Positions 15,822-23,803 of a stretch of DNA of 41,729 bases are shown here, piece by piece. Made by a program: the position numbers and the translations under genes. Every line of letters starts with the position of its first letter. The first letter of the stretch is position 1. Below the pieces are notes generated by a model. The model did not search any database. It saw only the letters and a list, made by a program, of their open reading frames with translations, and had not been told where the DNA came from. The DNA lies in assembly GCF_002002725.1 (NCBI RefSeq), contig NZ_MUNW01000074.1, forward strand, positions 1 to 41,729, in the 5' to 3' direction. Source of the DNA: Sinorhizobium sp. A49 (lineage in GTDB: Bacteria > Pseudomonadota > Alphaproteobacteria > Rhizobiales > Rhizobiaceae).

Positions 15822-16922
15822 TCACCGTCCGGGAAGTGGGGCGATCGCCGTTGCGGGTCGCGCGCTGGATTGATAGGCGGCCTCTACCAGCGCCATTGTC
15901 TGCCAGGCGTCATCGACGGAGCCGATCAGATGTTGGTCTTCGCCACTGACGAAACGCTGCAGATTGGCCATGCGATTGCCGAACGCATCCGGGAACCAGG
16001 CGCCCTTGAGCGGCACGTCCACCCATTCGCTGCCGCCGGCCGGCCGGATCCAGAGTTCGTCAGGCTCGCCGCGCGGATAATCGAGATTGACGCCCAGCTT
16101 GACATAGGCAGCGCCCTCTGTTCCCGAAATGCGGAACTCGCAGGCCTGAAACTTGCGGCCGAAATCATGGTCGTGATTGAACGAAAGCACGCAGCGCACG
16201 CTGTCGCCATAGTCGAGAATGGCAGCCGTGCGGGTCTGCGCGACCGCGTGATTGGGATGACCGATCGTCTTGGCGTGAACACCTTCTGGGTTACCGAGCA
16301 ACCCGCGGATCAGGTCGAGATAGTGGATCGAGTGCATCGCGATCTCGATGCGCGGCAGGCCCTTGAGGAAGGGCCAGAGACCCCACGGCGTTGCGAGCGC
16401 CAGCCATGCGTCGAAATCAACGACCTGGCCGAGGTGGCCCTTGGCGATCGCATCGCGCAGCGCCAGCATCATCGGGGCAAAGCGCAGCTGGAAATTGACC
16501 GCTGCCTCCAGTTGCCGGTCACGGCAGATGTTGAGGATTTCCGTAGCTGCCGTCAGGTCCCCACCCATCGGCTTCTGTATCAGAGCGCCTGATCCGGCCG
16601 GCAGTTTCGACAGGATTGCAGCGTGCGCAGCCGGTGGCGTCGCCAGATCGAAGATTGCATCGGGGGTCGCCAGCGCCTCGGCTTCGGTCGCAAACGCCCC
16701 AACACCCCATTCGGCTGCAAGCGCTGCCGCCTTATCTGCGTCCGGATCGAAGATGCCGGCGACCGGAAAGCCTGCCTTGCGGTAGGCCGGCAGATGCGCA
16801 TCGCCGACGATGCTGCCCGCGCCGAAGATGACGATCGGCCGCGGCTTTTCGGGCACCGGCCAGGATTGCTGCAGCGATGCGGGGTCGAAACGATCAGTCA
16901 CGAGTGGAAACCTTCCCATCAT
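15822..16922 (-). CDS. Gfo/Idh/MocA family oxidoreductase
   Basis: In this 366-residue protein, an N-terminal Rossmann domain begins after a 27-residue lead ('[23 protein letters not shown]'), with 'IFDPDADKA' for NAD binding and 'IQKPMGGDL' replacing the common EKP motif. The C-terminal beta-sheet domain contains '[19 protein letters not shown]', with the H-x3-H/D pattern of the family. It probably oxidises a sugar or sugar acid. The locus otherwise lacks a recognisable first-step L-fucose dehydrogenase, so this is one candidate. The start at 16922 overlaps the mutarotase gene by 29 nt, with GAGG 9 nt upstream. Confidence 0.87.
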   Translation of the reverse strand: MMGRFPLVTDRFDPASLQQSWPVPEKPRPIVIFGAGSIVGDAHLPAYRKAGFPVAGIFDPDADKAAALAAEWGVGAFATEAEALATPDAIFDLATPPAAHAAILSKLPAGSGALIQKPMGGDLTAATEILNICRDRQLEAAVNFQLRFAPMMLALRDAIAKGHLGQVVDFDAWLALATPWGLWPFLKGLPRIEIAMHSIHYLDLIRGLLGNPEGVHAKTIGHPNHAVAQTRTAAILDYGDSVRCVLSFNHDHDFGRKFQACEFRISGTEGAAYVKLGVNLDYPRGEPDELWIRPAGGSEWVDVPLKGAWFPDAFGNRMANLQRFVSGEDQHLIGSVDDAWQTMALVEAAYQSSARPATAIAPLPGR

Positions 16923-17244
16923 GATGGAAAACCTCTTCCATCATTGCCCACCACTCGCCATCCCCGCGCGTTTCGAGCGGCTTCTGGCAGGGCATGCAGA
17001 CCGACCACCACTCCTGGTTCTTGGGATGAGCGGCCATTTTCGACATATCGGCGGCGAAATCGTCGCCAACATATTCCCAGTAGCCGAAGAGCAGGTTCTC
17101 CGGTTCCTTCAGGAAGATCGAATAATTGGTGACATTGCACTCGGAGATCAGCGCCAGGATCTCCGGCCAGACGGCGGCATGCAGCGCCTTGTACTCGGCG
17201 ATCTTTTCCGGCTGAAGGCCGATGACCATTCCCATCCGTTGCAT
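16894..17244 (-). CDS. RhaM-type sugar mutarotase (L-rhamnose/L-fucose mutarotase family)
   Basis: At 116 residues this is the usual size for the COG3254 family. The conserved 'EYKALHAAVWPEIL' includes His22, the catalytic position in RhaM. 'NYSIFLKEPENLLFGYWEY' and 'MPCQKPLETRGDGEWWAMMEEVFH' follow. Such enzymes interconvert alpha and beta anomers of 6-deoxysugars, which fits import of L-fucose before dehydrogenation. The ATG at 17244 follows GGGGAG by 6 nt. An open frame extends far upstream to 17526 inside the enolase gene but has no ribosome site. The 3' end overlaps the next gene by 29 nt. Confidence 0.9.
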   Translation of the reverse strand: MQRMGMVIGLQPEKIAEYKALHAAVWPEILALISECNVTNYSIFLKEPENLLFGYWEYVGDDFAADMSKMAAHPKNQEWWSVCMPCQKPLETRGDGEWWAMMEEVFHHDGKVSTRD

Positions 17245-17255
17245 GACGATCTCCC

Positions 17256-18368
17256 CTACTTCGCAAATTCCCGGGTGAACTCGTCGATCGAGCGTGCCTT
17301 CACCGCGTCCCAGTCCCAGGCAATACCGATGCCGGCTTCGGGTGGTGCAATGGCGCGGCCGTCGCGGATCTCCATGCCCTTCTCCGTCAGTTCGTCCAAC
17401 TGCGGAATGTACTCGACATATTTGCCGTTCGGCACGGCGCAGACGAGACTGACATGCAGCTCCATCAGGAAGTGCGGGCAGACGGGAATATCGAATGCTT
17501 CGGCCGCATGCGCCACCTTCAGCCACGGTGTAATGCCGCCGATGCGGGCGACGTCGACCTGGACGATCGAGCAGGCGCCCTTCTGCATGTATTCGCGGAA
17601 ATGCCGGATCGAATACATGGACTCACCAACCGCGATCGGCGTCGGCGTCGAACGCGTCAGGCGGATGTGGCCGTCGAGATCATCAGCTGGCAGCGGCTCC
17701 TCGATCCAGGCGAGATCCAGTTCCTTCAGGCGCGCCGCCCGGCGGATGGCCTCGTCGACGGTAAAGCCCTGATTGCAGTCGGTCATGATCTCGAAGCCGT
17801 CGCCGAGCGCCTTGCGCATCGCCGACAGACGATCATAGTCCTCGGAGCCGTGCGGCTTGCCGATCTTGACCTTCGACCCGGAAAAGCCCTTGGCCTTGGC
17901 CTGAAGCGCGTCCTCGACGAGGGCTTCCTTTTCGATATGCAGCCAGCCGCCTTCGGTGGTGTAGAGCGGGCAATTGTCTTTCGCACCGCCCGCGAGCTTC
18001 CAGAGCGGCAGGTTCTGCTTTTTGGCACGCAGATCCCAGAGCGCCACGTCGACGGCGGCGAGCGCCAGCGCCGTGATCGGGCCGATGGTGGTGGCGTGGG
18101 TGGCAAATTCCATCTTGTGCCAGATGGCCTCGATGCAATCGGCGTCCTCGCCGATCAGGATCGGAACGAGGTGGTCGGACAGAAGGCGCATGACGGAGGA
18201 TCCGCCGGTGCCGATCGTGTAGCTGTAGCCGGTGCCCGTGGCGCCGTCGGAATCCGTGATGGTGACGATCGGGGTTTCCTGGCTGACGAAGCTCTGGATC
18301 GCGTCGGTCCGCTTCACCTTCGGCTGCAGATCGACCATGCGCAGTTGAATTTTTTCGATCCTTGCCAT
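17256..18368 (-). CDS. Enolase-superfamily (mandelate racemase/muconate lactonizing enzyme-type) protein
   Basis: This 370-residue protein is distinct from FucD. It has the KxK motif 'SKVKIGKPHG', metal ligands in 'MTDCNQGF', 'IEEPLPADD' and 'AVGESMYSI', and the catalytic histidine in 'CPHFLMELHVSL'. The capping domain includes 'YTIGTGGSSVMRLLSDHLVPILIGED'. Members dehydrate aldonates, epimerise, or cycloisomerise lactones (for example galactarolactone cycloisomerase). It follows the ABC ATPase gene with 1 nt between stop and start. A second acid-sugar dehydratase, or a lactone isomerase widening the range of the locus, are reasonable roles, but the reaction is not determined. Confidence 0.86.
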   Translation of the reverse strand: MARIEKIQLRMVDLQPKVKRTDAIQSFVSQETPIVTITDSDGATGTGYSYTIGTGGSSVMRLLSDHLVPILIGEDADCIEAIWHKMEFATHATTIGPITALALAAVDVALWDLRAKKQNLPLWKLAGGAKDNCPLYTTEGGWLHIEKEALVEDALQAKAKGFSGSKVKIGKPHGSEDYDRLSAMRKALGDGFEIMTDCNQGFTVDEAIRRAARLKELDLAWIEEPLPADDLDGHIRLTRSTPTPIAVGESMYSIRHFREYMQKGACSIVQVDVARIGGITPWLKVAHAAEAFDIPVCPHFLMELHVSLVCAVPNGKYVEYIPQLDELTEKGMEIRDGRAIAPPEAGIGIAWDWDAVKARSIDEFTREFAK

Positions 18369-18369
18369 G

Positions 18370-19467
18370 TCAGCCTTCCAGAGCCTTTCCTGTGTCGATG
18401 TCGAAGAGATGGGCGCGGGAGAGATCGAAGCTCATGCGCACGCTTTCGCCCGAGCGCAACGGACGCGGGTTGAGCATGCGCGAAACCCAGTCGCGACCAT
18501 TGAATTGGATGAAGACCAGCGTCTCGTTGCCGAGCGGCTCGGTGATGGTGACCGGCAGATCGACCTCGTGCACGGCCGAGGCATCGCCGGCGTGAAGGCC
18601 GTGGCCCGTTGGGTAGATATCATCCGGGCGAAGGCCGAACGTCACCTTCTGGCCGGCGCGAAGAGCACCGGCAAACCGCGGCGGAATCGGCAGCCGGACA
18701 CCGCTTGCAAACACCAGTTGGCCATTGTCGACGATGGCCTCGTCCATGTTCATCGGCGGCGAACCGATGAAGCCGGCAACGAACTTGGTTTTAGGCTTCT
18801 GGAACACCTCCTCCGGTGTTCCGACCTGCTCGATATGGCCGTCGCGCATGATGACGATGCGGTCGGAAAGCGTCATCGCCTCGACCTGGTCATGCGTTAC
18901 ATAGATCATCGTCGCCTGCATGCGGGCATGCAGCTTCTTGATTTCGGTGCGCACCTGGGTGCGCAGCTTGGCGTCGAGGTTCGACAGCGGCTCGTCGAAC
19001 AGGAAGACGTCCGGCTGGCGCACGATCGCGCGGCCCATCGCCACGCGCTGGCGCTGGCCGCCTGAGAGTTGCGACGGCCGGCGCTCGAGCAGATGGCCGA
19101 GATCGAGGATCGCTGCGGCCTCATCGACACGTGCTTTGATGTCGTCGGCGGAGCGGCCGGCGATCTTCAGCGAGAAGCCCATGTTCTCGGCGACCGTCAT
19201 ATGCGGATAGAGCGCATAGGACTGGAAAACCATTGAGATGTTGCGGGCGCGCGGTGGCAAGTCGTTGACCGCGCGACCACCGATCTCGATGGCGCCGCCG
19301 CTGACGTCTTCGAGGCCGGCAATCATGCGCAGCGTCGTCGACTTGCCGCAACCGGACGGCCCGACCAGCGCGATGAACTCGCGGTCCTTCACCTCGAGAT
19401 CGATGCCGTGAACGACTTCGAGCGCGCCATAGCGTTTGACCAGTTTCCTGAGGGTGACAGGAGCCAT
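18370..19467 (-). CDS. Sugar ABC transporter ATP-binding protein (UgpC/MsmK type)
   Basis: The 365-residue protein has Walker A 'GPSGCGKST', Q-loop 'VFQSYALYPHMTV', signature 'LSGGQRQRVAMGRAIV', Walker B 'VFLFDEPLSNLD' and switch 'VTHDQVEAMTL'. The C-terminal MalK-like regulatory TOBE domain spans about residues 235-365, with 'FGLRPDDIYP'. It energises carbohydrate import with the two permeases encoded upstream. The start is 4 nt past the stop of the second permease gene. Confidence 0.94.
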   Translation of the reverse strand: MAPVTLRKLVKRYGALEVVHGIDLEVKDREFIALVGPSGCGKSTTLRMIAGLEDVSGGAIEIGGRAVNDLPPRARNISMVFQSYALYPHMTVAENMGFSLKIAGRSADDIKARVDEAAAILDLGHLLERRPSQLSGGQRQRVAMGRAIVRQPDVFLFDEPLSNLDAKLRTQVRTEIKKLHARMQATMIYVTHDQVEAMTLSDRIVIMRDGHIEQVGTPEEVFQKPKTKFVAGFIGSPPMNMDEAIVDNGQLVFASGVRLPIPPRFAGALRAGQKVTFGLRPDDIYPTGHGLHAGDASAVHEVDLPVTITEPLGNETLVFIQFNGRDWVSRMLNPRPLRSGESVRMSFDLSRAHLFDIDTGKALEG

Positions 19468-19471
19468 GAAT

Positions 19472-20338
19472 TTATCCTTTCACCGCGCCGAAGGTCAGGC
19501 CCGAAACGAGGTGCTTTTGAATGATGAAGGTGAGCGTGAGCGCCGGGACAATCATGACAACGGCGAGCGCGCACATGCCACGCCAGTCGATCGTGAACTC
19601 GGCGGTGTAATCGAGCAGGCCGACCGGCAGGGTCTTCGAGTTGACCGAGCGGGTGATCTGCGAGGCCAGCGCATATTCGTTCCAGGATGTGAGGAAGGCG
19701 AAGATGCCGGCGGATGCGATGCCGGGACCGGCAAGCGGAAACTCCACCTGCCAGAAAGCCTGCCAGGGTGTGCAGCCGTCGATCTGGGCAGCTTCGGCCA
19801 GATCCTTCGGCACCTGGCGGAAGAAGCCGTCTATCAACCAGATGGTGAAGGGCACGTTCAGCGCAACATAGGTCAGGATCAGCGAGAAATGCGTGTCGAT
19901 GATGCCGGTGCGGGCATAGATCATGAACAGCGGCAGCGACAACGCGATCCCGGGCACGGCTCGCGTCAGCATGAAGCCGAGGAAGATCGCCGACTTCGCC
20001 TTGAAACGATAGCGGGCAAAGGCGTAGCCACCGGCCATGCCGATCGCCAGAGCGATCACCGTCGATGTCACCGAGATGATCAGCGAATTGCGGAAATAGT
20101 CCCAGACGGGGACCCCGCCTTGGCCCGCGCCGGCAAACATGGCGCGGTAGGCGTCGAGCGAGATGCTTTCCGGGATCCAGACCGGTGGCTTGGCCATGAT
20201 CTCGACGGTCGGCCGCAGCGACGACAACACGATCCAGAGGCCGGGCAGGCAGATCACGGCCATTGCGAGGAACAGACCGATCAGATGCGCCGTCTTCAGG
20301 AGACGCCGACGCAGACGATGCGAAGAATTGATATCCAT
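19472..20338 (-). CDS. Carbohydrate ABC transporter permease (MalG type)
   Basis: This is a 288-residue membrane protein with six predicted helices. The cytoplasmic EAA loop is 'EAAQIDGCTPWQAFWQVEFPLAGPGIASAGIF'. It forms half of the membrane channel. The ATG at 20338 overlaps the stop of the partner permease in TAATG. Longer in-frame extensions lie inside that upstream gene and lack permease character. Confidence 0.93.
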   Translation of the reverse strand: MDINSSHRLRRRLLKTAHLIGLFLAMAVICLPGLWIVLSSLRPTVEIMAKPPVWIPESISLDAYRAMFAGAGQGGVPVWDYFRNSLIISVTSTVIALAIGMAGGYAFARYRFKAKSAIFLGFMLTRAVPGIALSLPLFMIYARTGIIDTHFSLILTYVALNVPFTIWLIDGFFRQVPKDLAEAAQIDGCTPWQAFWQVEFPLAGPGIASAGIFAFLTSWNEYALASQITRSVNSKTLPVGLLDYTAEFTIDWRGMCALAVVMIVPALTLTFIIQKHLVSGLTFGAVKG

Positions 20339-21234
20339 TACCACTCGGCTCCGATCTGCTGGCGCGCGGCGGCGAGCTTGCGGAAGAAATAGACGGTGAA
20401 GACGATCGACAGGAGGATGGCGACATAGGCCATGGCGTTCGCCATCCCCATGCGGGCGTCGGCATAGGCCGTGCGGCCGATCAGGGTCCATAGCAGTTCG
20501 GTGCGCTTGGCAGGTCCCCCATCGGTCATGATCTTGACGATGTCATAGGCGCGGGCGACATCGAGCGAACGGATCGTCATGGCGATGAAGGCAAACGGCA
20601 TGAGATAGGGCCAGGTGACGTAGCGGAAGGTCTGCCACGGCGTGCAGCCATCGACATGCGCCGCCTCGACCGGATCCTTCGGCATCGCCAGGAGCCCGGC
20701 AAGAATGAGGATCGCGAAGACAGCCGTCGACGACCAGACTTCGGCAATGATGATCGAGATCATCGCGAGGTTGCCGTCGATCAGCCAGGGTATCGCACGA
20801 TCCGTCAGCCCAAGCGACTGCAGCGCATTGTTCACGAAACCGATGTTGTCGTTGAACATGAACTTGAACTGGAAGCCGACGAGCACCGGTGAAAACATCA
20901 TCGGGAACATCATGATGGTGCGCAGCAACCTTTGGCCGTGCGTCGCCTTGTTGACGAGGAGCGCGAGGCCGAGGCCAAGCAGCATCTCCGTATTCAGCGC
21001 GACAGTGAGAAGAAGGACTGTGCGGCCGAAGGCAACCCAGAAATCCCAGTTGCTGAGCACAGTGATGTAGTTGCGCAGGCCGACGAAGATCCAGAGCGTT
21101 TCAGGCTTGGTCAGCCGGAACGGCGTGAAGCTCGAATAGAAGGAGAAGAGCAACGGCACGACGATGACCGCTGCCAGCACGACAAAGGCCGGCAGCAACA
21201 GAAGGACCGGCGCGGACAGTTTCTTGAGCTTCAT
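20338..21234 (-). CDS. Sugar ABC transporter permease (MalF type)
   Basis: This is a 298-residue membrane protein with six helices. The EAA-type loop is 'EAAHVDGCTPWQTFRYVTWPYLMPFAFIAMTIR'. It pairs with the permease encoded next. The ATG at 21234 has AGGAA 6 nt upstream; two in-frame ATGs further out lack ribosome sites. About 180 nt with a terminator-like hairpin separate it from the binding-protein gene. Confidence 0.92.
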   Translation of the reverse strand: MKLKKLSAPVLLLLPAFVVLAAVIVVPLLFSFYSSFTPFRLTKPETLWIFVGLRNYITVLSNWDFWVAFGRTVLLLTVALNTEMLLGLGLALLVNKATHGQRLLRTIMMFPMMFSPVLVGFQFKFMFNDNIGFVNNALQSLGLTDRAIPWLIDGNLAMISIIIAEVWSSTAVFAILILAGLLAMPKDPVEAAHVDGCTPWQTFRYVTWPYLMPFAFIAMTIRSLDVARAYDIVKIMTDGGPAKRTELLWTLIGRTAYADARMGMANAMAYVAILLSIVFTVYFFRKLAAARQQIGAEW

Positions 21235-21363
21235 CAGGCATTCCTGAGGTGACATTGTAGCGCCGCGCGTCAGGCGTGACACGAGAAAGACGCTGCAAGA
21301 CTTTAAACTTTCGACATATTTCCTGGATCAAGTTCGACCTCAGAGATTATGCCGTTAACGTCG

Positions 21364-21399
21364 AAGGCGGCGCCGACACCTTCGTATCGGCGCCGCCTT
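21364..21399 (-). terminator. Intercistronic terminator after the binding-protein gene
   Basis: A perfect 13-bp stem (AAGGCGGCGCCGA / TCGGCGCCGCCTT, 10-nt loop) lies 13 nt beyond the binding-protein stop and well before the permease genes. Such hairpins commonly cause partial termination or protect the 3' end, so that the binding protein is made in excess. Confidence 0.7.
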
Positions 21400-21411
21400 C
21401 CTTATCTCAGA

Positions 21412-22731
21412 TCAGAGCTTTCCAGCGTCTTCCAGGATGCCGGTCGCCTTTTCGGCGGCGCTATCCAGCGCTTCCTTCGACGTCTTGTCGCCGAGGATGG
21501 CGGCCTGGAGTTCCGGATAGACGGCGTTGGAGATTTCAATCCATTCTGCCGTCTGCGGAACCGGGAATGCGTGCTTTGCCGCTTCCTGAAAGGCCTGCAA
21601 CACCTCGGTCTTGTAGGCATCGCCTTCGGCGGCCTTGATGTTGTATTCCCAGACGGCAGTGCGCGTCGGCAGTGGGCCTGGGGCCGATTCCAGCTTCTGG
21701 CTGTCCTCGTTGGTCAGCCACCAGACGAGGGACGCTGCCGCCTCCTTGTTGGCGCAATCCTCGGTGACGGAGAAGCCGTGGTGACCGGACCAACCGGTGC
21801 GTTTGCCCGAAGACCCGGCAGGCTGAACTTTGACGCCGACATTGCCGGCGACCTTCGACGACTTCGGATCGTTGAAGAAGCTCGCCCAGCCAGGCCAGTC
21901 GAGGTTGACGGCGATCGAACCGGACGCAAAACCCTGGCCGAGATCGTCCCAGAGGTAGTTGGTCGTGCCCGGAGGAACGGCCTTGTCCTTGTAGAGCTTG
22001 ACGAACCAGTCGAGCGCCTTGATGCCTGCCTCGGAATTGAAGGCCGGACGGCCGTCCTTGTCGAGATACTCGCCGCCTTCGGCGACCAGCATTTCATAGA
22101 AGCGGCCGTTGATGGCCTCTTCCTTGCCGGCGAACTGTGTGCCGTAGAAATTCGGCGGTGCAGCGAAGAACTCGGCCTGGTCGCTGACCTGGGCCCAGGT
22201 ATCCGGCGGCGTCAGGTCGTAGCCGTATTTCTCCTTGAACGCCGCCTTCTTGGCGTCGTCCTGGTAGAGGCTCTTTTGATAATAGAGCGCCGAGACGTCG
22301 AACTGCGCGCGCGGAAGCATGACGAGCTTGCCGCCGAGCGTCGAGGCGTCGATCACCGCAGGAACGAATTTCGCAACCTCTTCCGGCGGCAGCAGCGCGA
22401 GAAGGTCGGTATAGATGTCTGGATACTGCGGCGCGAAGGAAGAATGATTCGAACCGACGCACCAGCTGATGCCGCCCGTGGCGATATCAGACTTGATCTC
22501 CTTGTCGAGTTCGAAGTGATTCTTCTTCGACAGGATGTTGACCTTGGCGCCGGTCGCCTTTTCCCATTCCGCGATCCGCTCATAGAGCTTTTCGTATTGC
22601 TGTCCGCCGATCAGCTTGGCGTCGATGGTGACACCTTCGAACTTGCCGGGCAGTTCCGCGGCATTGGCCGCTCCCACTGCGCAGGCAAGCATGATGACTC
22701 CGGCCGATACGCCGGAAAGCAGCCTGTTCAT
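21412..22731 (-). CDS. Sugar ABC transporter substrate-binding protein
   Basis: The 439-residue family-1 solute-binding protein has a signal peptide, 'MNRLLSGVSAGVIMLACAVGAANA'. The fold continues with 'LPGKFEGVTIDAKLIGGQQYEKLYERIAEWEKATGAKVNIL' and 'PDTWAQVSDQAEFF', then ligand-lobe features such as 'GSIAVNLDWPGWASFF' and 'GHHGFSVTEDCANKEAAASLVWWLTNED'. GGAGG lies directly upstream of the ATG at 22731. It heads the ABC/catabolic operon and is preceded by two 16-bp boxes likely bound by the divergent IclR regulator. L-fucose or a related 6-deoxysugar is the inferred ligand. Confidence 0.92.
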   Translation of the reverse strand: MNRLLSGVSAGVIMLACAVGAANAAELPGKFEGVTIDAKLIGGQQYEKLYERIAEWEKATGAKVNILSKKNHFELDKEIKSDIATGGISWCVGSNHSSFAPQYPDIYTDLLALLPPEEVAKFVPAVIDASTLGGKLVMLPRAQFDVSALYYQKSLYQDDAKKAAFKEKYGYDLTPPDTWAQVSDQAEFFAAPPNFYGTQFAGKEEAINGRFYEMLVAEGGEYLDKDGRPAFNSEAGIKALDWFVKLYKDKAVPPGTTNYLWDDLGQGFASGSIAVNLDWPGWASFFNDPKSSKVAGNVGVKVQPAGSSGKRTGWSGHHGFSVTEDCANKEAAASLVWWLTNEDSQKLESAPGPLPTRTAVWEYNIKAAEGDAYKTEVLQAFQEAAKHAFPVPQTAEWIEISNAVYPELQAAILGDKTSKEALDSAAEKATGILEDAGKL

Positions 22732-22775
22732 AACCTCTCCTCCACTGAAGCGCGCCCTCATCCCGGCACGCATTT

Positions 22776-22810
22776 CTCATTTGTGAGAAACTAATTCATA
22801 TACAAACAAC
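22776..22810 (-). promoter_or_regulatory. Tandem operator boxes in the ABC operon / iclR intergenic region
   Basis: CTCATTTGTGAGAAAC (22776-22791) and TTCATATACAAACAAC (22795-22810) are 19 bp apart and match the boxes before dctP in composition, orientation and pitch. The first is itself a near-perfect inverted repeat (TTTCTCA...TGAGAAA). They lie 45-79 nt upstream of the binding-protein start and 89-123 nt upstream of iclR, so they could control both. Confidence 0.6.
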
Positions 22811-22898
22811 AATTTTATCACCCGTCAAGGGTCAACTTTCTTTTGTCGGCGGCTTTCTCTGCGTATATGGATATTCATATTCACTAAGGAGGACGCTC

Positions 22899-23687
22899 AT
22901 GGACACCGAAGAGTCCGATCGCTACCGCGCCCCCGCGCTCGACAAGGGACTTGATATTCTCGAACTGCTGGCAAGCGTCGATGGCGGTTTGACGCAGGCA
23001 GAGATTTCGAAGCGGCTCAACCGCAGCCCGAACGAATTCTACCGGATGCTCGACCGGCTCGTGCGCCGCGGCTATGTCACGCGCATCGATGGCGACCGCT
23101 ACTCGCTGACGCTGAAGCTGTTCGGCCTCGCCCAGCTTCACGCGCCGGTGCGGCGTCTCGCTTCCTATGCGACTCCGCTGATGCGCGACCTTGCGCAGCG
23201 CTCGAAGCAAGCCAATCAGCTCGCCGTGTTCGATCGCGGTTCGGCGGTGGTCATCGCCCAGCAGGAAGCGCCGGATTACTGGGGAATCTCGATCCGGGTC
23301 GGCTCCCATATCAGCCTGTTCGATACCGGCTCCGGTCACATCCTGCTTGCGTTCCGCACACCAGAGGAACGCGAAATGATGATCGCCGAGCACGCGCGCA
23401 GCAAGGACGAGATCTCGCTCGGCCCGGAGTTCTATGCGCGGCTCGACCAGATCCGCGAGCGCGGCTATGAGATGATGGCGAGCGCCCAGACGGCCGGCGT
23501 CTACAACCTCTCGGCACCCATTCTCGGCCCGGATGGCCGCGGCATCGCCGCATTGACCATTCCCTATATCGCGCTGGTCAATGCGCCATCGGCTCCCGAT
23601 ATCACCGAGACGATCTCGCTCCTGCGCAGCGCTGCGACCCAACTTTCGGTTCTTGCGGGGTCGGATGTGGCGCAATCGACGGAATGA
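22899..23687 (+). CDS. IclR family transcriptional regulator
   Basis: The 262-residue protein has an N-terminal winged helix, 'ALDKGLDILELLASVDGGLTQAEISKRLNRSPNEFYRMLDRLVRRGYV' (residues about 13-60). A C-terminal IclR effector domain follows, with 'YATPLMRDLAQRSKQANQLAVFDRGSAVVIAQQE' and 'FDTGSGHILLAF'. IclR proteins bind small acids or sugars and act as repressors or activators of adjacent catabolic operons. GGAGG lies 6 nt before the ATG. It is divergent from the sugar ABC/catabolic operon and upstream of the lactonase gene, so it is the likely local regulator. Confidence 0.92.
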   Translation: MDTEESDRYRAPALDKGLDILELLASVDGGLTQAEISKRLNRSPNEFYRMLDRLVRRGYVTRIDGDRYSLTLKLFGLAQLHAPVRRLASYATPLMRDLAQRSKQANQLAVFDRGSAVVIAQQEAPDYWGISIRVGSHISLFDTGSGHILLAFRTPEEREMMIAEHARSKDEISLGPEFYARLDQIRERGYEMMASAQTAGVYNLSAPILGPDGRGIAALTIPYIALVNAPSAPDITETISLLRSAATQLSVLAGSDVAQSTE

Positions 23688-23745
23688 AAAGTCAGCAGGC
23701 TACGCCTGGCATCGGACGGTCGAGATCGCGGCTCGATGCGTATTT

Positions 23746-23780
23746 CTTATTTGAATGATTTCTTCTCTTGTGGGAATGTA
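23746..23780 (+). promoter_or_regulatory. Operator-like box pair upstream of the lactonase gene
   Basis: CTTATTTGAATGATTT (23746-23761) and CTCTTGTGGGAATGTA (23765-23780) again start 19 bp apart. Both contain GAATG with a preceding YT(Y)-T element, like the dctP boxes; the first has a spacer shorter by 2 nt. They end 23 nt before the GTG start of the lactonase gene. Confidence 0.45.
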
Positions 23781-23803
23781 AGACATACGGAGGAGACCGC
23801 ATC

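Noticed and set aside
17245-17526. N-terminal extension of the mutarotase frame
   Set aside because: The open frame continues inside the enolase-type gene, but family length (116 residues) and the GGGGAG site fix the start at 17244.
21349-22794. 481-codon plus-strand frame opposite the sugar-binding protein
   Set aside because: Antisense shadow without domain features; the binding protein on the minus strand is clear.
22855-22889. A fourth operator-box pair directly before iclR
   Set aside because: TTCATATTCACTAAGG at 22874 partly fits the motif, but its would-be partner 19 bp upstream does not. Evidence is too weak to list as a site.
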